From: CAJBVG01 sp943371425
GTDB lineage: Bacteria > Bacteroidota > Bacteroidia > Sphingobacteriales > Sphingobacteriaceae
Reading direction: 5' to 3'
DNA: 64,000 nucleotides
Assembly: GCA_943371425.1 (NCBI GenBank)
Contig: CALRUR010000005.1
Coordinates: 152,918-216,917 of the forward strand
Below the pieces are notes generated by a model. It ran no database searches. It worked only from the letters and a program-made list of their open reading frames with translations, and was not told where the DNA came from. Of this stretch, positions 8,139 through 16,859 are shown piece after piece; the first letter of the stretch is position 1; each line of letters begins with the position of its first letter. Position numbers and translations under genes: made by a program.

Positions 8139-10959
8139 AATACTCGTTTTTCTGTTATTTATTTTACCTCTAAAATTAGTAGGGCAGTCGCCGTATTTTA
8201 ACGAAATTCCTTTTTTGTTTAATGAGAATAATTACAAGCTAAATTGCTTAGCGAATGATACTGCCGGTTATTTATACATTGGTACCAATAAAGGAGTGTT
8301 TTATTTTGATGGCTATAATTTTAACAAGCTTGGTATTGAAGTAAAAAATGAACTAAATGTAAAAAAACTGTTTTTTGATCATCAAAATAATTTATGGATA
8401 GGGGATGAGCTTGGGAATGTTTACCTCAAAAAAAATGAATCAGCTAGCCTACTTAAAGTTCATAAATTTAAGGCAGGTGTTTCTGATATGCTGCAAGACC
8501 AATTCCACAACATTTGGCTTTCCAGTTTAGGTGATGGTATTATTTGTGTTAAACCTGATTTAAGTTTGCAAAAATGCCCAACACTAACAGATAATTATGT
8601 GTACGATTTATTGTTAGTTGGGGAGCAAGTATGGATAGCAACAGACAATAGAATTAACATCATCAATAATAAAACTTTTAAACAAATAGAATTTAAGCAG
8701 AATAAGAATATTACGGATGAAATTGTTACTTATCTGTCTTATAATAACAAATATAATTTTATTACCATTGGCACACAATCAAAAGGAATGTTTATTTATA
8801 GTATACCTCAAAATAAAATAGAGCATATTATAAACAGTGAGAATTTTGGCGCCATCAATAAAATTATAAATGATAAAAATGAAACATGGTTGCTTACCGA
8901 AGACTCCTCTCTTGTGCATTATTTACATGAAGGAGCTTACAAAATATATAATAAAAAGAATACTAAGTTTATTTCGGGTATTAGTGATGCAATAGTTGAT
9001 AATGAAGGGAATTTCTGGCTTTGTAATAAAACAAGCTCACTTTATTCGTTCAATAATTTGTTTGAATATTTAGCTTTCCCAAATCAGCAAATAAATTCTT
9101 GTAATGCCATATATCGCGATACACACAATCGTTTGTGGTTTAGTACAAAAAATGAATTGTATTATTATGATAATGCCAAGTTTACCAAAGTGTTTTCATC
9201 AGAAAAAAACATTAGCATAGTAAGTATACATGAAGATGAATATGGCAATATTTGGGCTGGCACTTTTGATAAAGGATTAATTAAGATTAATCTGCAAACC
9301 AATAAACATGTATTTTATACAAATAAAAATGGATTATCCAACAATAATATATTATCAATAGCATCTGTAAAAAACATACTTTGGTTGGCAACCTTAGGTG
9401 GCATTTGTAAAATAGAATTTAGTACAGAGAATGATAAGTTGATTTCGGTTACAAATTTCGAAAAGGAAAAAAGTATAGGCATTAATTTTATTTACCAGGT
9501 ATTTGTGGATTCTAAAAATAGAATTTGGTTTGCAACAGATGGCAAAGGCTTAACCATGTATGATGGAAGCACATTCCATAATTACAATAAAACAAACGGA
9601 CTAAAAAGCAAAACCATTTATTCGATTACAGAAGATAAAAATGGTAAAATTTGGTTTAGTACTTTAAATGATGGGATTTATTCATTTAATGGGAAAGAAT
9701 TTAAAAATTTCAACAGATTAAATGGCATCAGAAGTTTAACTATTTCGGGTTTAGTATGCGACAATTTTAACAACATGTTAATTATAAGTGATATTGGGAT
9801 TGATGTATTTAATACCAGCACTTATCAGGTTTTATATCATGATGATGAAATTGGATTGAAAAATATAAAGCCAACACTTAATGCCAATTGTAAAGACTCT
9901 TATCAATATATATGGATTGGTACTGCTAATGGAATTATAAAATATTATACACAACTTAATTCTATGTGGAATGGGCCTAGTACAATACTTAAACAAGTAA
10001 ATGTATTTAGTAAAAAAATAGATATAACAAAAGCAGCTCATTTTAAGGCCGACGAAAATTATTTTGTGTTTGAATTTGTTGGATTATGGTACCACAAACC
10101 TAGCGAAGTAAAATACAGAGTACAGTTAGAAGGTTATGACCTTAAATGGTATGATACCAAAGACAATAAGCTTACTTACTCTAAATTACCACCCGGCAAC
10201 TATGTGTTTAAAGTAATGAGTTCTGCAAGTAACGATTTTACATATGCTAAAATTACTTCCTATAAATTTGAAATAGATCACCCTTTTTGGCAAAAAAATT
10301 GGTTCATTTTGTTGGCTTCTATTTTGCTAATTTTTGGCATTTATGTATTTGTAAATTGGAGAACAAAAGGATTACAAGAGAAGCAACAATTTGAAAATGA
10401 TAGAATCCGATTTCAATTAGAAACGCTCAGAAATCAAATCAATCCACATTTTTTGTTCAACAGCTTTAATACCCTGGCGGGTATTATAGAAACGAACCCA
10501 GATAAGGCAATTCTATTTGTTGAAAAACTATCTGATTTCTATCGCGAATTATTAACCTATAGAGAGAAAAATTTAATAAACCTTAGCGAAGAATTGAAAT
10601 TATTGGAAAATTATATCTTCTTAATTGAACAACGATTTTTAGGTAAAATTAAATTCGAATTACAAATTCCACTTGATTTATTTTCTAAAAAAATTGCACC
10701 ATTGAGTTTGCAACTATTAATAGAGAATGCCATAAAACACAATACCGCCTCAAGAGAAGACCCATTAATTATTAAAATTTTTGCAGACCAAAATTATTTG
10801 GTAGTGCAAAATGAAATTTTACGCAAGAGTTCTGGTGTAATATCTACTGGCATAGGTTTGCAAAATATTGTAAAGAGATATGAATTGTTGAGTGATATGA
10901 AGGTGGAGATAATAGATAATCAACAAATATTTATAGTAAAGGTTCCTTTAATTGATTAA
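8131..10959 (+). CDS. Two-component sensor: periplasmic beta-propeller, Y_Y_Y domain, LytS-type histidine kinase
   Basis: A 942-residue sensor kinase. After a signal peptide (1-18) come repeated propeller blades of the reg_prop type (IWFATDGKGLTMYDG, IWFSTLNDGIYSFNG), a Y_Y_Y domain (about 640-720), one membrane helix (about 723-745), and a cytoplasmic His_kinase domain. The phosphoacceptor His773 lies in QINPHFLFNSFNTL, the signature of the LytS class, and the ATP-binding N box is ENAIKHN at about 865. It overlaps YceI by 8 bp and is followed one base later by its LytTR partner. This class usually senses envelope or extracellular cues; the ligand is unknown. Confidence 0.93.
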   Translation: MNRILVFLLFILPLKLVGQSPYFNEIPFLFNENNYKLNCLANDTAGYLYIGTNKGVFYFDGYNFNKLGIEVKNELNVKKLFFDHQNNLWIGDELGNVYLKKNESASLLKVHKFKAGVSDMLQDQFHNIWLSSLGDGIICVKPDLSLQKCPTLTDNYVYDLLLVGEQVWIATDNRINIINNKTFKQIEFKQNKNITDEIVTYLSYNNKYNFITIGTQSKGMFIYSIPQNKIEHIINSENFGAINKIINDKNETWLLTEDSSLVHYLHEGAYKIYNKKNTKFISGISDAIVDNEGNFWLCNKTSSLYSFNNLFEYLAFPNQQINSCNAIYRDTHNRLWFSTKNELYYYDNAKFTKVFSSEKNISIVSIHEDEYGNIWAGTFDKGLIKINLQTNKHVFYTNKNGLSNNNILSIASVKNILWLATLGGICKIEFSTENDKLISVTNFEKEKSIGINFIYQVFVDSKNRIWFATDGKGLTMYDGSTFHNYNKTNGLKSKTIYSITEDKNGKIWFSTLNDGIYSFNGKEFKNFNRLNGIRSLTISGLVCDNFNNMLIISDIGIDVFNTSTYQVLYHDDEIGLKNIKPTLNANCKDSYQYIWIGTANGIIKYYTQLNSMWNGPSTILKQVNVFSKKIDITKAAHFKADENYFVFEFVGLWYHKPSEVKYRVQLEGYDLKWYDTKDNKLTYSKLPPGNYVFKVMSSASNDFTYAKITSYKFEIDHPFWQKNWFILLASILLIFGIYVFVNWRTKGLQEKQQFENDRIRFQLETLRNQINPHFLFNSFNTLAGIIETNPDKAILFVEKLSDFYRELLTYREKNLINLSEELKLLENYIFLIEQRFLGKIKFELQIPLDLFSKKIAPLSLQLLIENAIKHNTASREDPLIIKIFADQNYLVVQNEILRKSSGVISTGIGLQNIVKRYELLSDMKVEIIDNQQIFIVKVPLID

Positions 10960-10960
10960 T

Positions 10961-11716
10961 ATGAATATAGTTATAATTGAAGATGAAAATGTAGCTGCAG
11001 AGCGTTTGCTAGCGGCCATTAAAAAAATTGATGAACAAGCTGTATTACTTTGCCAGCCAGACAGCATTAAATCAAGCGTTGATTTTTTCAAACAAAATAA
11101 AGAAAAAGTAGATTTGATTTTTTGTGACATCCAATTGTCGGATGGATTGAGTTTTGAGATTTTCAAAAAAATAGAATTACGCATCCCTATTATTTTTACC
11201 ACTGCTTATGATGAGTATGCTGTTAAGGCATTTAAGTTAGCAAGTGTTGATTACCTATTAAAACCGATTAAGAAAGAAGAATTGCAAGCCGCTATCTCTA
11301 AATTTAAAGAGTATTTTGATAAGGATGAATCGCATGCTAAAATAGAAATATTGCAAGATGCTTTGGTTAAAATTCAACAGAAAAGAATTGTTGTGAGGTA
11401 CGGGCATACCATTAAAGCCATTGAAATTGCCGATGCGGCGTATTTTTATTCGAAGCAAAAGGTAACGCTCATGACCATGAAAAAAGGAGAAGTGTTGCCT
11501 ATTGATGAAAACCTTGATGAGCTTGAAAGAATCTTGGACCCTAAGCAGTTTTTTAGAATAAATAGGCAATGTATTCTATGTTTTGAGGCCATCGATAATA
11601 TGTTTACGTACACAAAATCGCGTGTGAAAATTACCCTCAAACCTAAAACTGAAGAAGAAACCATTGTAAGTACCGAACGCTCTTCTGATTTTAAAGCTTG
11701 GTTATTGGGTAGATAA
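10961..11716 (+). CDS. LytTR-family response regulator
   Basis: A 251-residue regulator with a receiver domain (acidic pocket E7/D8, phosphoacceptor D56 in FCDIQLSDG, K in LLKPIKKEE) and a C-terminal LytTR DNA-binding domain (about 150-251, with FFRINRQCI). The open frame could start upstream at a TTG inside the kinase stop region, but the ATG at 10961 gives the standard receiver N-terminus MNIVIIEDE and lies one base after the kinase stop. It is the evident partner of the upstream kinase. Targets cannot be read from the sequence. Confidence 0.93.
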   Translation: MNIVIIEDENVAAERLLAAIKKIDEQAVLLCQPDSIKSSVDFFKQNKEKVDLIFCDIQLSDGLSFEIFKKIELRIPIIFTTAYDEYAVKAFKLASVDYLLKPIKKEELQAAISKFKEYFDKDESHAKIEILQDALVKIQQKRIVVRYGHTIKAIEIADAAYFYSKQKVTLMTMKKGEVLPIDENLDELERILDPKQFFRINRQCILCFEAIDNMFTYTKSRVKITLKPKTEEETIVSTERSSDFKAWLLGR

Positions 11717-11814
11717 GTTTATCCTTATTCAGAATATAATATTCCCAGTTCAGTATCTTTTAATTTTAATATTGCCTAAATAAGTACACTTTTAATTTGT
11801 AAACCTAAATACAA

Positions 11815-12555
11815 ATGAAAAAACTAGCCTTATTAGCATTGTTAAGTACTGCAGTACTCGCTCAATCGTGCTCTCATGAAGTGGTAGAAACGATAAAAGA
11901 AGTAATAAATGATACTACCTTAAATGGTGGAGGAGGTGGAACTGGTGGAGGAGGAAATACTAACCCATGCGACCCTACAAAAATTTATTTCGTAAACGAT
12001 GTGTTGCCTATATTTTTAGCGAATTGTGCTTATAGTGGTTGTCATGATGCTGGCACTGCTGCAGACGGTGTTGTATTAGATAATTATTTTAACATATTAA
12101 ACACTGGCGAAATTATTCCGGGTAATGCACATAATTCTGAAGTGTATGAAAAAATTGTAGATACCGACCCTAGTGATGTAATGCCACCGGCGCCAAAGAG
12201 TAGATTAAGTACCGATCAGATTTCATTAATAGCTCGTTGGATAAACGAAGGGGCACAAAATACAGAATGTATAAATTCTACTGCATGCGATACGTTAAAT
12301 GTAACCTTTGCTGTGCATGTACAAAACGTACTGAAAAACAATTGCATTGGTTGCCATTCTGGTACCGCTCCATCTGGTGGCATTGGACTTTCAAACTACA
12401 CAGAAGTTAAAGCCGCTGTAAATAGTGGTGCCTTATTGGGCTCTATTAAACATACAACAGGATGGTCTACAATGCCCAAAAATAGAGCAAAGTTGAGCGA
12501 TTGTAACATTCGCCAAATCGAAATGTGGGTTGCAGCTGGTTCGCCTAATAATTAA
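11815..12555 (+). CDS. Secreted lipoprotein with two cytochrome c-like domains
   Basis: A 246-residue protein with a lipoprotein-like signal (Cys19 in LAQSC), a flexible Gly-rich linker (about 38-48) and two cytochrome c-like domains. Domain 1 has C71-x4-C76-H77, a widened heme motif, and Met123 in VMPP as likely distal ligand. Domain 2 has the canonical C177-x2-C180-H181 and Met220 in TMPK. The domains resemble the single-domain proteins at 16366 and 16859. It probably carries electrons at the envelope and needs the Ccm system encoded further along. Heme attachment at the CX4CH site is inferred, not shown. Confidence 0.8.
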   Translation: MKKLALLALLSTAVLAQSCSHEVVETIKEVINDTTLNGGGGGTGGGGNTNPCDPTKIYFVNDVLPIFLANCAYSGCHDAGTAADGVVLDNYFNILNTGEIIPGNAHNSEVYEKIVDTDPSDVMPPAPKSRLSTDQISLIARWINEGAQNTECINSTACDTLNVTFAVHVQNVLKNNCIGCHSGTAPSGGIGLSNYTEVKAAVNSGALLGSIKHTTGWSTMPKNRAKLSDCNIRQIEMWVAAGSPNN

Positions 12556-12563
12556 TAATTTTG
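12556..12563 (+). promoter_or_regulatory. Candidate -7 element (TAATTTTG) upstream of pepT
   Basis: TAATTTTG matches the Bacteroidota -7 consensus TAnnTTTG and lies 28 bp before the pepT ATG. No clear -33 TTTG is visible, so this is only a candidate. Confidence 0.3.
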
Positions 12564-12591
12564 ATTAATTTCGAATCTAATTATTTTTGAT

Positions 12592-13833
12592 ATGAAATTA
12601 GCGTATACCGTAACCGAACGATTTTTAAAATATGTAAAAATTGATACACAATCGGACCCAAGCTCGCCTACTTGCCCATCCACAGAGAAGCAAAAAAACT
12701 TAGGTAGTTTGTTAGTAGAAGAATTACTGGCCATGGGAATTTCGGATGCTGAGATGGATGAAAACGGATATGTGTATGGAACGTTACCATCCAATACAAA
12801 TAAAGAAGTTCCGGTGATTTGCTTTTGCTCACACATGGATACTTCGCCAGATTGTACAGGAAAAGATGTAAATCCAATTGTACATGTAAATTACGATGGT
12901 AAAGATATAGTGTTGCCAAAAGATCATACTCAGGTATTAAAAACTTCAGAGCACCCGGCATTACTCGATCAACTAGGGAACGATATTATTACGACTGATG
13001 GTACTACTTTGTTAGGTGCCGATAATAAAGCAGGTGTGGCGGAAATTATGGATGCCATACATCAACTTATAAAAAATCCAGAAATTAAACATGGTACTAT
13101 AAAAATATTATTTACCCCCGACGAAGAAATTGGAAGAGGCGTTGATAAAGTTAATTTGAAAAAGTTAGGGGCAGATTTTGCCTATACCATGGATGGCGAA
13201 ACACGTGGACATATAGAAGACGAAACTTTTTCGGCCGATGGATTGAGTATTAACATACATGGCGTAGCTTCTCACCCAGGTTTTGCAAAAGACAAAATGG
13301 AGAACGCAGTAAAAATTGCTTCGGATATTGTGGCAGCTTTACCTAAAGATTCTTATTCGCCAGAAACAACGAGCGGACGAGAAGGCTTTGTGCATCCTAC
13401 ATCTATAAGTGGAAACATGGAGAGCGCTACTATTCAATTTATAATTCGCGATTTTGATACACATAAATTAAAGGAGCATGAGTTTTTTGTAGAGGAGCTT
13501 ACCAAAAAAGTAATGCTAAAGTATCCAGGTTCTACGTATAAAATTGAAGTGCAAAATCAATACCGAAATATGAAAGAAGTATTGTTAAAACATCCGCAGT
13601 TAGTGGAGTATGCAGAAGAAGCAATTCGCAGAGCAGGCATGAACCCTGTGAGCGGTGGCATACGTGGTGGAACAGATGGCTCGCGTTTATCGTTTATGGG
13701 CTTACCATGCCCTAATATATTTGCTGGCGAGCATGCCTTCCATTCTAAACTTGAGTGGGTTACAGTACAAGATATGCAGTTAGCGGTAGATACTATTATG
13801 CATTTGGTGCAGGTATGGGAAGAGAAGAGTTAG
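12592..13833 (+). CDS. pepT: Peptidase T (tripeptide aminopeptidase)
   Basis: A 413-residue M20-family zinc aminopeptidase that releases the N-terminal residue from tripeptides in the cytoplasm. Expected metal and catalytic residues are visible: His81 in SHMDTSPD, Asp144 in GADNKAG, and the Glu178/Glu179 pair in PDEEIGRG, plus Asp in YTMDGE and His in GEHAFHSK. Length is standard. It ends in TAG at 13831-13833, where an octad repeat array begins at the stop codon itself. Monocistronic, converging on the serine hydrolase gene. Confidence 0.96.
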   Translation: MKLAYTVTERFLKYVKIDTQSDPSSPTCPSTEKQKNLGSLLVEELLAMGISDAEMDENGYVYGTLPSNTNKEVPVICFCSHMDTSPDCTGKDVNPIVHVNYDGKDIVLPKDHTQVLKTSEHPALLDQLGNDIITTDGTTLLGADNKAGVAEIMDAIHQLIKNPEIKHGTIKILFTPDEEIGRGVDKVNLKKLGADFAYTMDGETRGHIEDETFSADGLSINIHGVASHPGFAKDKMENAVKIASDIVAALPKDSYSPETTSGREGFVHPTSISGNMESATIQFIIRDFDTHKLKEHEFFVEELTKKVMLKYPGSTYKIEVQNQYRNMKEVLLKHPQLVEYAEEAIRRAGMNPVSGGIRGGTDGSRLSFMGLPCPNIFAGEHAFHSKLEWVTVQDMQLAVDTIMHLVQVWEEKS

Positions 13834-13878
13834 TGTGCTAGTGTGCTAGTGTGATAGTATGCTTGTGTGCTAATGGAG
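13831..13878. repeat. Octad array, unit TAGTGTGC
   Basis: Six 8-bp units in strict phase beginning at the pepT stop codon: TAGTGTGC twice, then TAGTGTGA, TAGTATGC, TTGTGTGC and a decayed unit. Each has one or two changes from the first. Confidence 0.75.
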
Positions 13879-13889
13879 GCAACAGAGTG

Positions 13890-13934
13890 CCCTTTGCGTT
13901 CTTTGCGATAACTTTCGCGTTCTTTGCGTGAAAC
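13890..13934. repeat. CGCAAAG-family repeat (reverse orientation)
   Basis: Four units of CTTTGCG or CTTTCGCG spaced 9-11 bp. Read on the minus strand it has the shared form GTTTCACGCAAAG then repeated CGCAAAG. Related copies lie at 47669, 50328, 52669, 55061, 57546 and 58634. Confidence 0.65.
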
Positions 13935-13958
13935 TCAAAATCATTCAGGAAAAGAAAA

Positions 13959-14001
13959 ACTTTGTGAAACTCTGTGTGTACTTTGAGAAACTCTGTGACC
14001 T
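13959..14001. repeat. CACAAAG-family repeat (reverse orientation)
   Basis: Alternating ACTTTGTGAA and ACTCTGTG words with a 10-11 bp period, ending GTGACCT before an A-run at the end of the convergent gene. The minus strand reads AGGTCACAGAG, as in the other copies of this family. Confidence 0.65.
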
Positions 14002-14009
14002 AAAAAAAC

Positions 14010-15290
14010 CTACATCTTCACAATTCGCAAAACAATTCCTTCTATTTCCAAACTATAAACTCCAACAGATAATTTCTCAATAGAAATTTTATTGCCTTCC
14101 AAAATTCCTTTTTGCATTATCTGTCCGTTTACGTTTTTAATACAATAATTTAAATTAGTTATCCCATTAATAAATACTTCGTTTTGGCTAGGGTTAGGGT
14201 AAACACTTACTTTTTTATCTTTAAGCTGATGGTTTATCGAAGTTGCATTACACATTATGTTGTTAAGGCGTTTCCAAATCTCATTATTAAAAATCATAGG
14301 TAATTCATTTTGATCAGCAGGTTTATTACCCATGCGAATTACCACCATTTTTTTACTTGGAACTACATTTATTATTTGTCCGTTTTTGCCCATTGCACTG
14401 TACATATCTACAGGTGCATCGGGTGCTAACATTCCATTAAACACTACTTGCAAACCTGGTAACATAAATTTATTTTTCCCATTAAGCCACCATAAATATC
14501 CGTACGCAGGATTAAGGTTTTGCGAAGTATTGGTCATTTGTGTTTTAAAAGTTCCATCTCTTAAAACGGTATCGTTATTCCACACAAAATTATTTTGTGC
14601 AAGTAAACCGAAGCGTGCCATAGAACGAGCGGTACTAAAATAAACATTGTTATAACCTTGCTTAATATACAAACCACTCATACCTGTTTTTAATTTGATG
14701 TTTGTATTCAGAAACTGATTCAAGCTTTGATTGCTTGCATTTACAATTACTTCTTCCAATAAAGTATATACAGCATTGTGGTAAGCCCAGCGAGTGCCAG
14801 GTTCTGCAAGGCAAGTTAAACAACTAGGCTCTGTACAATCCACATCGGGTACATTATCGTTTATACCAGAGTTCATACTGAGTTGATGTACAATTTTTAT
14901 TTTTTGTTCATCGGTAGTGCTGCAGCTAGTCCAGCCGGTATTTAAATAAGTTGAACTAGCATCGTTAATGTTTAGCAAATTTTGTTCGGCCGCAATTCCA
15001 ACTACTGTGGCAAGCATTGATTTACCTGCCGATGCCCAATACCAAAAACTATCTTGATTAAATGTGCCATAATAATTCTCGATTACAATACGTCCGTCTA
15101 CTAAAACTAAAAATGCTTTCGAATTATTCTGCCCCACAAAATCTAAGAGCGAGGGTATACTATCAGTACACCAACCTAAATCGCTTGCACTTTTGGTTTC
15201 CCATTGGTTTCCTGTAAGAGGAGGGAAGTAGGTTTGTGCGGAGGTAAGGTTGCTAATGAATATTAGAAGTAAAAGGAGTTTTGTTCGCAT
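14010..15290 (-). CDS. Secreted serine hydrolase (class C beta-lactamase fold) with T9SS type A tail
   Basis: A 426-residue secreted hydrolase when started at the ATG at 15290, which places the signal peptide (MRTKLLLLLIFISNLTSAQ) at the N-terminus; the frame is open to 15362 but the extra residues come from repeat DNA. The beta-lactamase/DD-peptidase fold is shown by SxxK in ASAGKSMLA and YxN in WAYHNAVY. The last ~70 residues (VYPNPSQNEVFINGI, GVYSLEIEG) are a T9SS type A sorting domain, so the enzyme is exported across the outer membrane. Likely an esterase or peptidase of the 6-aminohexanoate-hydrolase-like group; the substrate is unknown. Confidence 0.88.
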   Translation of the reverse strand: MRTKLLLLLIFISNLTSAQTYFPPLTGNQWETKSASDLGWCTDSIPSLLDFVGQNNSKAFLVLVDGRIVIENYYGTFNQDSFWYWASAGKSMLATVVGIAAEQNLLNINDASSTYLNTGWTSCSTTDEQKIKIVHQLSMNSGINDNVPDVDCTEPSCLTCLAEPGTRWAYHNAVYTLLEEVIVNASNQSLNQFLNTNIKLKTGMSGLYIKQGYNNVYFSTARSMARFGLLAQNNFVWNNDTVLRDGTFKTQMTNTSQNLNPAYGYLWWLNGKNKFMLPGLQVVFNGMLAPDAPVDMYSAMGKNGQIINVVPSKKMVVIRMGNKPADQNELPMIFNNEIWKRLNNIMCNATSINHQLKDKKVSVYPNPSQNEVFINGITNLNYCIKNVNGQIMQKGILEGNKISIEKLSVGVYSLEIEGIVLRIVKM

Positions 15291-15298
15291 AAGCAAAT

Positions 15299-15405
15299 GT
15301 ACGAAAATGCGACTATACGACCATACGATTGTAAGATAGCAAGATTCTATTCTTAATTGCAAGCTAATCCTATCGTATAGTCGTATGGTCTTATAGTCGT
15401 ATAAA
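15299..15405. repeat. Octad-core-octad compound element, copy 1
   Basis: Left arm: four octads (such as ATGCGACT, ATACGACC) at 15299-15330. Core: 39 bp at 15335-15373, beginning GATAGCAAGATT. Right arm: four inverted octads (CGTATAGT, CGTATGGT) at 15374-15405. The arms are inverted repeats, so RNA from either strand could fold. The core aligns without gaps to those at 22157, 23630 and 24252. It lies between the serine hydrolase and the DUF5777 gene. Confidence 0.75.
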
Positions 15406-15406
15406 C

Positions 15407-16312
15407 TTACAGTGTGAACGCCCTCGAAATATTAAACCCTAACCTCATTCCACCATCACTCCAAGTATCGGCAGTGCGGGTAATAAATTGGTTTTCGGTG
15501 ATGCCAAGAGAATTGGTTAAATGCACTTGAAAAACGTGTCCGCCAGTTTCGATATCCAAACCTATACCCATCGAATCATAATAAGTTGTCGCGCTGGTAT
15601 ATTTATTAGCACGAGCCATGTATTCGAAAGTTACGGCAGTACGTTTGGTGAATTTATAGCGACCTAAGAATCCAATTGCATATGTATCGTTTTTATCGGC
15701 AATGTTATCTACTTGGTTATAGTGCACCATGCTAGGTGTTATTTGTAAAGAGAGGTCTTCGCTGAACTTACGAGCAATCATAATTTGTTGTGCAAATGAG
15801 AAACGTGCTGATCTGTTTTTATATTTATCAACTCCAGAAATTAGCGTTGCTGCACCTTGTAAATTGGTATAATAAACTCCAGAAAGTAAGGTTACACTTA
15901 CTGGCATGGTATTGCTTTTATTTTGTTGTAGCAACCTGTATTTTAAATAAGAGTCGTATGTTTTTTCGATAGAGGTTCTACCTAATCCGAATTGCAAACG
16001 ACCATCATAACTGTACTCTAAACTCATGCGAATACTTGCACCGCCGTCTAAGCCCCAAAAATCATAAGATCCAGAATTAAATGGACCAAATCTGTGTGCA
16101 ATTCTATAATCTAATGTTCTTTTACCACCCACTTCAATGGTGTGTTGGTTAATTAAACGAGTGCCTTTAAAAGTGGCAGCCACTGGTTCGTTTTCATTCG
16201 TAGGATTCATTTCTTCCAATAGTTTCATCGGATCTGTTTCCTGCGCAGTACTTGTGTTTATGGTAAATAGGCTCGTTGCTATAATGCCTAATGCTAGTAT
16301 ACTTTTTTTCAT
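15407..16312 (-). CDS. DUF5777-family outer-membrane beta-barrel
   Basis: A 301-residue protein with a signal peptide (about 1-24) and alternating amphipathic strands with aromatic girdles (GGKRTLDYRIAHRFGPF, GHVFQVHLTNSLG). I recognise the DUF5777 pattern, a Bacteroidota outer-membrane barrel usually found with YceI and c-type cytochrome genes. Here it is the last of a minus-strand series with two cytochrome-like lipoproteins and a membrane protein. A conduit or scaffold role for the cytochromes is inference from context. An octad array separates it from the upstream gene. Confidence 0.82.
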   Translation of the reverse strand: MKKSILALGIIATSLFTINTSTAQETDPMKLLEEMNPTNENEPVAATFKGTRLINQHTIEVGGKRTLDYRIAHRFGPFNSGSYDFWGLDGGASIRMSLEYSYDGRLQFGLGRTSIEKTYDSYLKYRLLQQNKSNTMPVSVTLLSGVYYTNLQGAATLISGVDKYKNRSARFSFAQQIMIARKFSEDLSLQITPSMVHYNQVDNIADKNDTYAIGFLGRYKFTKRTAVTFEYMARANKYTSATTYYDSMGIGLDIETGGHVFQVHLTNSLGITENQFITRTADTWSDGGMRLGFNISRAFTL

Positions 16313-16318
16313 ATTTGT

Positions 16319-16374
16319 CTATTCGCTAGTTCGTAAATTCGTCCGTTCGTAAATTCGCCTATTCTTTAATTCCC
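16319..16374. repeat. Octad array, unit around TTCGTAAA
   Basis: Seven in-phase 8-bp units containing TTCG or its decay (CTATTCGC, TAGTTCGT, AAATTCGT, CCGTTCGT) fill the gap upstream of the DUF5777 start and run into the end of the neighbouring gene. Confidence 0.72.
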
Positions 16375-16758
16375 TCCAGTCGCAAGCCATTTATCAATTA
16401 CAGCAATGCTACAATCGTCGAGTTTACCTCCTGTTTTAGGCATCGCACTAGCTCCCGATAAATGTTTAATAGATTGTATAAATTTACCATCGGCAATTGC
16501 AACATCTATACCAGCTTTTGAATTCAAATCATAGAACCCAGTACTCGAATTATTTTGGTGGCAACCAGGATTACTTGTTCCGCAATTTTGTTGCATAATT
16601 GGTAATACATTTGCTGTAAACGTAATGGCACCAGCCGTATCCGTGCATCCTTCTAAACCAATACCCGGGTTTAGTTCTGCGAAATTATCATAATAACAAG
16701 AGCTCAAGCCCCCGATTATTACGAAACATAGAAGTAAGATTTTTTTTGAAAACAACAT
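16366..16758 (-). CDS. Cytochrome c-like lipoprotein with CX6CH motif
   Basis: A 130-residue protein with a good lipobox (LSSC, Cys21), then one cytochrome c-like domain homologous to domain 2 of the 246-residue protein at 11815 (VLPIMQQNC; IKHLSGASAMPK; KWLATGGN). The heme motif is widened: NCGTSNPGCH gives C-x6-C-H. Met in AMPK is a plausible distal ligand. It follows another cytochrome-like gene and precedes the DUF5777 barrel. If heme is bound covalently the geometry is unusual; non-covalent or no heme is an alternative. Confidence 0.75.
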   Translation of the reverse strand: MLFSKKILLLCFVIIGGLSSCYYDNFAELNPGIGLEGCTDTAGAITFTANVLPIMQQNCGTSNPGCHQNNSSTGFYDLNSKAGIDVAIADGKFIQSIKHLSGASAMPKTGGKLDDCSIAVIDKWLATGGN

Positions 16759-16759
16759 G

Positions 16760-16822
16760 TTGAATTGTAAATTTTGAGTTGTGAATTTTGAGTTGTGAGT
16801 TGTGAGTTGTGAGTGATGAAGT
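16760..16822. repeat. Heptad array, units GTGAGTT / TTGAGTT / GTGAATT
   Basis: Nine consecutive 7-bp units in strict phase, each a variant of (G/T)TGA(G/A)TT, fill most of the gap between two cytochrome-like genes. An octad array follows directly. Confidence 0.8.
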
Positions 16823-16827
16823 AGCTT

Positions 16828-16859
16828 ACATTAGCACATTAGCAAACTAGCACATTAGC
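16828..16859. repeat. Octad array, unit ACATTAGC
   Basis: Four in-phase 8-bp units (ACATTAGC three times, AAACTAGC once) sit beside the heptad array and touch the stop codon of the upstream cytochrome-like gene. Period 7 and period 8 arrays are thus adjacent. Confidence 0.75.
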
